Of a DNA stretch of 64,000 nucleotides, positions 59,801 to 64,000 are shown piece after piece; the stretch's first letter is position 1; the number at the start of each line of letters is the position of its first letter. The DNA lies in NCBI RefSeq assembly GCF_036226925.1, contig NZ_CP109031.1, forward strand, positions 6,882,001 through 6,946,000, written 5' to 3'. Source of the stretch: Streptomyces sp. NBC_00659 (GTDB taxonomy: Bacteria; Actinomycetota; Actinomycetes; Streptomycetales; Streptomycetaceae). Both the position numbers and the translations under genes were made by a program. The notes under the pieces were generated by a model, which was given only the letters and a program-made list of their open reading frames with translations, did no database searches and was not told where the DNA came from.

Positions 59801-61348
59801 TCAGCCCGCGGCCGGTCCCGCCGTACCGGCGAGAGCGTCCAGGTCGCTCTTCCTGACCTTGATCACCAGCGTCGCGGTGGTCAGGGCCAGCAGAGCCATG
59901 CCCACCGCCGGCACGAAGGCGGTCGAAATGCCGTGGGCGAGCACGTCATGACCCCAGGGGGCGGGCAGCTGCTGGGTCTTGGCGAACGCCGCCTTCTGCT
60001 CGGCCGAGCCGTCCGCCAGGAACTTCGGTACCTGCTTCTGCGCCTCGTCGCGGCTGGCCGTGCCGAAGACCGTGGTGAGGATGGAGAGGCCGAGCGAACC
60101 GCCCACCTGCTGCGTGACGTTGAGCAGACCGGAGGCCGCCCCCGCCTCGTGCTGGGCGACACCGGAGACGGCGGTGACCGTCAGCGTCACGAAGTTCAGG
60201 CCCATGCCGAAGCCGAACAGCAGCATCGGGCCGAGGACTCCGCCGGCGTACGAGTCGTCGGGGCTGATGAAGGTCAGCCAGCCGAGCCCGAGGGCGACGA
60301 GTGACGAGCCGGTGACCATGAACGGCTTGGGGCCGAGCACCGGCAGGAAGCGCTGCGACAGACCCGCGCCGACCGCGATCGCGACCGTCACCGGGAGGAA
60401 GGCCACACCGGCCGAGATCGGGGTGTACCCCAGCACGTTCTGCACGAAGAGCACGATGTAGAAGAACATGCCGAACATCGCGGCGGCGAGGCTCAGCATG
60501 ATCAGATACGTGCCCGAACGGTTGCGGTCGGCGAACATCCTCAGCGGGGTGATGGGTTCCCTCGCGCGCGTCTCGATGATCCCGAAGGCCAGCAGCAGGG
60601 CCACGGCCGCGCCGAACGACCCGATCGCGAGACTGTCCCGCCAGCCGTTCTCCGCCGCGCGGATGAAGCCGTAGACCAGGGACGCCATACCGGCCGTCGA
60701 AGTGACCGCGCCCGCGATGTCGAAGCGTCCCGGGTGGCGCTGGGACTCGTTGATGTACATCGGCGCGAGAACGGCGATCAGGATGCCGATGGGCACGTTG
60801 ACGAACAGGACCCATCGCCAGTCGAGCCACTCCGTGAGCATGCCTCCGGCGAGCAGGCCGATGGCGCCGCCACCGGCCGAGACCGTCGCGAAGACGGCGA
60901 ACGCCCGGTTCCGCTCCGGGCCCTCGGGGAAGGTCGTCGTGATCAGGGCCAGCGCTGTCGGTGAGGCGATCGCGCCACCCACGCCCTGAAGGGCCCGCGC
61001 CGCCAGCAACTGCCAGGGCTCCTGGGCGAGTCCGCCGAGCAGCGAGGCCAGGGTGAACAGCAGGATGCCGGTCATGAAGACCCGGCGCCGGCCGAGGATG
61101 TCGCCGGCCCGTGCGCCGAGAAGCAGCAGGCCACCGAAGGTGAGGGTGTAGGAGCTGATCACCCATGTCAGGTCGGTGGTGCTGAAATTGAGGGCGTCTT
61201 GAATGTGCGGGAGTGCGATGTTCACAATCGTCGCGTCGAGTACCACCATGAGTTGGCAGGCCGCGATGACGGTGAGGGCGATGCCGGGATGTCCCTCCCG
61301 GCGGGCCGCACCCGGCTTGCTGTCCTTAATCAACTGAGAGGTTGTCAC
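59801..61348 (-). CDS. MFS drug exporter (DHA2, 14-TM type)
   Basis: Proton-driven multidrug efflux protein of 515 residues with 14 predicted helices. Motif C-like and motif A segments are present: LDATIVNIALPHIQDAL, WVISSYTLTFGGLLLLGARAGDILGRRR and LTEWLDWRWVLFVNVPIG. It is divergent from a TetR regulator and starts 24 bases from the first of two identical-type operators, the classical arrangement for an exporter induced by its own substrate. GTG 61348 follows GGGGGAAG. Substrate unknown. Confidence 0.95.
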   Translation of the reverse strand: MTTSQLIKDSKPGAARREGHPGIALTVIAACQLMVVLDATIVNIALPHIQDALNFSTTDLTWVISSYTLTFGGLLLLGARAGDILGRRRVFMTGILLFTLASLLGGLAQEPWQLLAARALQGVGGAIASPTALALITTTFPEGPERNRAFAVFATVSAGGGAIGLLAGGMLTEWLDWRWVLFVNVPIGILIAVLAPMYINESQRHPGRFDIAGAVTSTAGMASLVYGFIRAAENGWRDSLAIGSFGAAVALLLAFGIIETRAREPITPLRMFADRNRSGTYLIMLSLAAAMFGMFFYIVLFVQNVLGYTPISAGVAFLPVTVAIAVGAGLSQRFLPVLGPKPFMVTGSSLVALGLGWLTFISPDDSYAGGVLGPMLLFGFGMGLNFVTLTVTAVSGVAQHEAGAASGLLNVTQQVGGSLGLSILTTVFGTASRDEAQKQVPKFLADGSAEQKAAFAKTQQLPAPWGHDVLAHGISTAFVPAVGMALLALTTATLVIKVRKSDLDALAGTAGPAAG

Positions 61349-61371
61349 TATGCTTCCCCCACAAGTGAGTT

Positions 61372-61391
61372 AGTGAACGCTCGCGTTCACT
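61372..61391. promoter_or_regulatory. TetR-type operator O1
   Basis: AGTGAACGC-TC-GCGTTCACT, a palindrome with 9-bp arms, 24 bases upstream of the MFS start. It shares GTGAACGC/GCGTTCAC with O2, whose centre is 48 bp away. Confidence 0.85.
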
Positions 61392-61415
61392 TGCGCGTCA
61401 ACGGTAGTGACTCCC

Positions 61416-61443
61416 CTTCAGTGAACGCAAGCGTTCACTGAAG
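61416..61443. promoter_or_regulatory. TetR-type operator O2
   Basis: CTTCAGTGAACGC-AA-GCGTTCACTGAAG with 13-bp perfect arms, 90 bases before the tetR start. Both operators between the divergent genes predict repression of exporter and regulator by the TetR protein. Confidence 0.87.
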
Positions 61444-61532
61444 TCGCTGCCCGCTGGCGACGAGCCGGTCATCCGTCCCGCACGGAAGCCCGGCTCCTCC
61501 GAATACCGCTCCCTGTACGACGGAGAACTCTG

Positions 61533-62156
61533 ATGGCTACTTCGCGTTGGACGGCCGCCCCCGCTCAGGCGCCACCCTCGCGCCGGCGCGGCGCCGTGCT
61601 CGAGCGCGCGATCCTGGAAGCCGCGCTGGAACAGCTCGGCGCGGTCGGCTGGAACGGCCTCACCATGGAGGGGGTGGCCGCCGCTGCGCAGACCGGCAAG
61701 GCCGCGGTCTACCGTCGCTGGCCCTCGAAGGTGGACCTGGTCGCGGACGCGCTCCAGGCCGGACTGCCGGATCTGACTCGGGCTCCCGACCTCGGCAGTG
61801 TCCGGGAGGACCTGCTGCAGGTGTGCCGGAGGGTACGTGAGGCGATGTTCTCACCGCCGGGAATCGCACTTCGCTCTGTGCTTCACGAATGCGATGTGAG
61901 GCAGGCCGAGCGCTTCAACCGAGTCATCCGCGGCGGGGTCGTCGAGCCCACCCTGCACCTGCTCCGCGAGGTCGTCCAGCGCGGGATCGAACGGGGAGAG
62001 GTGCGTCCCGACGCAGCGAACTCGTACGTCTTCGACGCCGTCCCGGCGATGATGATGTACCGCTCCAAGGTGTGCGCGAGCGAATGGAGCGAGCTGGATC
62101 TCCAGGAGATGATCGACCAGATGATGGTCCCGCTGCTGTGTGTACGCGTCGCCTGA
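61533..62156 (+). CDS. TetR-family transcriptional regulator
   Basis: 207-residue repressor. The N-terminal HTH (about residues 22-68) reads AILEAALEQLGAVGWNGLTMEGVA followed by AVYRRWPSKVDLV. The ligand-binding C-terminal domain follows, resembling TetR C-terminal type domains with PDLGSVREDLLQV. It is divergent from the MFS exporter and should bind the two GTGAACGC palindromes. The stop codon lies in the first unit of a 9-bp tandem repeat, so expansion or contraction could not alter the protein but slippage within the first unit might. Confidence 0.94.
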   Translation: MATSRWTAAPAQAPPSRRRGAVLERAILEAALEQLGAVGWNGLTMEGVAAAAQTGKAAVYRRWPSKVDLVADALQAGLPDLTRAPDLGSVREDLLQVCRRVREAMFSPPGIALRSVLHECDVRQAERFNRVIRGGVVEPTLHLLREVVQRGIERGEVRPDAANSYVFDAVPAMMMYRSKVCASEWSELDLQEMIDQMMVPLLCVRVA

Positions 62157-62223
62157 CCGGCCTGACCGGCCTGACCGGCCTGACCGGCCTGACCGGCCTG
62201 ACCGGCCTGACCGGCCTGACCGG
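62152..62223 (+). repeat. 9-bp tandem repeat, 8 perfect units, across the tetR stop
   Basis: CCTGACCGG is repeated eight times without a mismatch. The TGA of the first unit (62154-62156) is the tetR stop codon; as 9 is a multiple of 3, every unit places TGA in the same frame. The array therefore gives eight in-frame stops. Confidence 0.97.
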
Positions 62224-62456
62224 CCCTGCGCGGGTCGGTCGGCCGGTGTACGGGAGCGGGTTAGCCGGTGCGGGCGGGCCGGGTCGGCTGGTGCGGGCGG
62301 GCTGGTGAGCGGGTGTGTACGGGCCGGTCGGCCGGTTGTACGGGAGTCGGTCGGCCAGTGTGGGCGGGCCTGCTCGCCGACGCAGGGGAGGGCTTTACGG
62401 CGGCCCGGGGGCCTGGGTGTCGCGAGGCGCTCCGGGCGGCGTAGTCTGAGGGCGCC
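62224..62456. other. low-complexity intergenic region before rnhB
   Basis: G-rich stretch with imperfect copies of a CGGCCGGTGTACGGGAG-type sequence (about 62240-62257 and 62324-62346) and GTGCGGGCGGG motifs. No gene is supported. TAGTCT at 62442-62447, 10 bases before the rnhB ATG, is a likely -10. Confidence 0.6.
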
Positions 62457-63158
62457 ATGCCGTACGAACCCCCCACTCATACCGTCGAGCGCTCCCTCCG
62501 CGCCACGACCGGAGCGAAGGTCATCGCCGGTGTCGACGAGGTGGGGCGCGGTGCCTGGGCGGGCCCTGTCACCGTCTGCGCCGCCGTCACCGGACTGCGC
62601 CGCCCGCCCGAAGGGCTCACCGACTCCAAGCTCCTGACCGTCAAGCGCAGGACCGCGCTCGCCGTGGAGTTGGAGAAATGGGTGACGGCGTACGCTCTCG
62701 GGCACGCCTCCCCGGAGGAGATCGACCGGCTGGGCATGACGGCCGCCCTGCGCCTCGCGGCCGTACGCGCCCTGGATGCCTTGCCGGTCCGCCCCGACGC
62801 GGTCATTCTCGACGGGAAGCACGACTATCTCGGCGCTCCCTGGAAGGTCCGTACGGTGATCAAGGGCGACCAGTCCTGCATCGCCGTCGCGGCGGCCTCG
62901 GTGATCGCCAAGGTGCGGCGCGACAAAATGATGGCCGAACTGGGTGTCGACCATGCAGACTTCGGCTTTGCGGCCAACGCCGGGTACCCGGCGCCGGTCC
63001 ACAAAGCCGCGCTGGAGGAGCGGGGCCCCACCCCGTACCACCGGTTGTCGTGGGCGTATCTTGATGCGCTGCCCCAGTGGCGGCACCTCAAGAAGGCCCG
63101 CAGCTTGGCGGACGGACGCGTTCCGGAGATCGAGGGCCAGCTCGGCTTCGATTTCTGA
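62457..63158 (+). CDS. rnhB: ribonuclease HII
   Basis: Cleaves RNA in RNA-DNA hybrids and starts removal of single misinserted ribonucleotides. 233 residues. The catalytic acids are in [14 protein letters not shown] (Asp and Glu near residues 25-26), [10 protein letters not shown] and [21 protein letters not shown], giving the DEDD set with AGYPAP and HRLSWA at the C-terminal side. ATG 62457 has no strong Shine-Dalgarno and TAGTCT lies 10 bases upstream, so the transcript is probably leaderless. It completes the repair theme of the window. Confidence 0.97.
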   Translation: MPYEPPTHTVERSLRATTGAKVIAGVDEVGRGAWAGPVTVCAAVTGLRRPPEGLTDSKLLTVKRRTALAVELEKWVTAYALGHASPEEIDRLGMTAALRLAAVRALDALPVRPDAVILDGKHDYLGAPWKVRTVIKGDQSCIAVAAASVIAKVRRDKMMAELGVDHADFGFAANAGYPAPVHKAALEERGPTPYHRLSWAYLDALPQWRHLKKARSLADGRVPEIEGQLGFDF

Positions 63159-63226
63159 CGATTCCGTTCGCACTCATGTGCCACCCGCCGGGGCGAGTCG
63201 TACCGGCGTTTGATAGATATCAGCTC

Positions 63227-63853
63227 ATGCCTCTCATTCCCGAGGAGCCTCAGATTCACGAGAGTGCCCAGGGTCCCCGCGTCACTCCGGCCAGTGGCCG
63301 CACCGCGCCGACCCCTCGCCCTGTACCCGGTCCCCGTCCCGCGGCTCCGCCGCGTCCCGGCCGTCCGGGTCCTGTCCGGCCCATGCCGGCCCAACGCACC
63401 CCGCGCGAGCCGGTCGTGGCCGCACCGGGGCCGTCCCCCAAGCCGGCCGCACCCGTGGCCGGCGCCCCGCAGATCCAGCTCGTCCCGGCCTCGGCCGACG
63501 GTGCGCTGGACGCGGCGGAAGAAGCCGTCGACCTGCTGCTGGAGTCGGGCCGCGTTCCCGGTGAGGTGCTGGTGATCACCACCGGCGATCCGCACCCGTG
63601 GGCCGCGCACGAACTCTCGTTCGGCGAGGCCGCCTACTGGGCGCAGCACGACGCCGGCGACGACGTCTTCTACACCGACGCCGCTGCCGCCCGTCGCGCC
63701 GCTTCCCGTCCCGTGGTCGTGGTCGCGGTCAACGGTGGTTCCGGCGAGGTCGCCGCGACCGCCCTGCCCCTGGCCCTCGGCCGGGCCGGTGCCCTGCTGA
63801 TCGTCTGCGGCGACCCGCAGCAGATCAACTCGGTCCTGGCCGCAGGCGTCTGA
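63227..63853 (+). CDS. hypothetical protein, Pro-rich N-terminus
   Basis: 208 residues. Residues 1-85 are Pro/Arg/Ala-rich and disordered. The C-terminal 120 form an alpha/beta domain: QLVPASADGALDAAEEAVDLLLESGR, EVLVITTGDPHPWAAHELSFGE and ALLIVCGDPQQINSVLA, where the GDPHPW and GDPQQIN segments look like a nucleotide-handling fold. I do not recognise the family; the gene commonly follows rnhB in streptomycetes. A TAGATAT-like -10 lies about 10 bases before the ATG. Two hairpins follow the stop. Confidence 0.8.
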   Translation: MPLIPEEPQIHESAQGPRVTPASGRTAPTPRPVPGPRPAAPPRPGRPGPVRPMPAQRTPREPVVAAPGPSPKPAAPVAGAPQIQLVPASADGALDAAEEAVDLLLESGRVPGEVLVITTGDPHPWAAHELSFGEAAYWAQHDAGDDVFYTDAAAARRAASRPVVVVAVNGGSGEVAATALPLALGRAGALLIVCGDPQQINSVLAAGV

Positions 63854-63918
63854 GCGCGTTCCGGACCCGGTCCGGAACGCGCCCGGCGGGACGCTGAGGG
63901 TGCCGCCACGGCGGCACC
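63854..63918 (+). terminator. tandem hairpin terminators after the last gene
   Basis: GCGCGTTCCGGACC (63854-63867) pairs over 14 bp with GGTCCGGAACGCGC (63869-63882), starting at the base after the stop. A second hairpin, GGTGCCGCC/GGCGGCACC, spans 63899-63918. The remaining 82 bases (63919-64000) show no supported feature. Confidence 0.8.
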
Positions 63919-64000
63919 TCCACGGCGGTCGCCTCGGCGTACCCGTATGCGTTCGCGCCCTCAGGCTGCTCGCCTGCCGCTCGTTCGTGTGATGTCGAGG

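Noticed and set aside
62152..62223. Possible CRISPR or attachment site
   Set aside because: Nine-base units without spacers and no integrase nearby.

Overview
This is a chromosomal core segment of a Streptomyces-type actinomycete. The DNA is very G+C-rich, and GTG starts, leaderless genes with a TANNNT box just upstream of the start, and ATGA/GTGA stop-start overlaps are common. The gene order recA-recX, miaB, miaA, dapF, second RelA/SpoT homologue, hflX, NIS siderophore synthetase, dinG, lexA, nrdR-nrdJ, rnhB is the arrangement known around recA in Streptomyces. I see no rRNA, tRNA, insertion sequence, prophage or CRISPR array.

Layout. 1-9849: partial Dps ferritin; a small membrane protein; a short-chain dehydrogenase; the repair pair lhr-nei (minus strand); an AraC regulator with azlCD. 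10030-15789: a toroid-fold hypothetical, DUF3046, an AI-2E-type membrane protein, a membrane protein, then recA-recX. 15821-18813: rhodanese and cysteine dioxygenase behind a cysteine leader peptide, then a FAD monooxygenase. 18999-25924: gluABCD-type glutamate ABC transporter, a divergent two-component system and an orphan TAXI-type binding protein. 26005-33558: MazG-like protein with a 30-bp minisatellite, hydrolase, miaB, LigB-like protein, small stress-type proteins, miaA, a membrane protein, dapF. 33795-40784: RshA-like protein, secreted M1 peptidase, hflX, secreted serine protease. 41142-45790: three-gene orphan NIS siderophore module. 46065-53154: dinG, lexA, nrdR, nrdJ. 53473-63853: DUF6215, TerD, DUF4937, phosphatase, ADP-ribosylglycohydrolase, DUF4173-like membrane protein, MFS/TetR pair, rnhB and a hypothetical.

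How the genes work together. The strongest theme is DNA damage and nucleotide supply. Elements matching the LexA-independent RecA-NDp promoter (TTGTCAGTGG, spacer, TANNNT) lie before recA (13663), dinG (46033) and, with one mismatch, lhr-nei (7705). LexA boxes lie before recA (13553) and lexA (49083), and tandem NrdR boxes precede nrdR-nrdJ. Other readable control elements are a cysteine-codon leader peptide before the cysteine dioxygenase, two palindromic operators between tetR and its MFS target, and a 20-bp palindrome between gluA and the response regulator.

The least explained features are the orphan siderophore module without a visible iron box, two expanded tandem repeats (26035 and 62152), a 26-bp perfect inverted repeat inside the FAD monooxygenase, and the low-complexity extensions in Lhr, RecX and the DUF4173-like protein.
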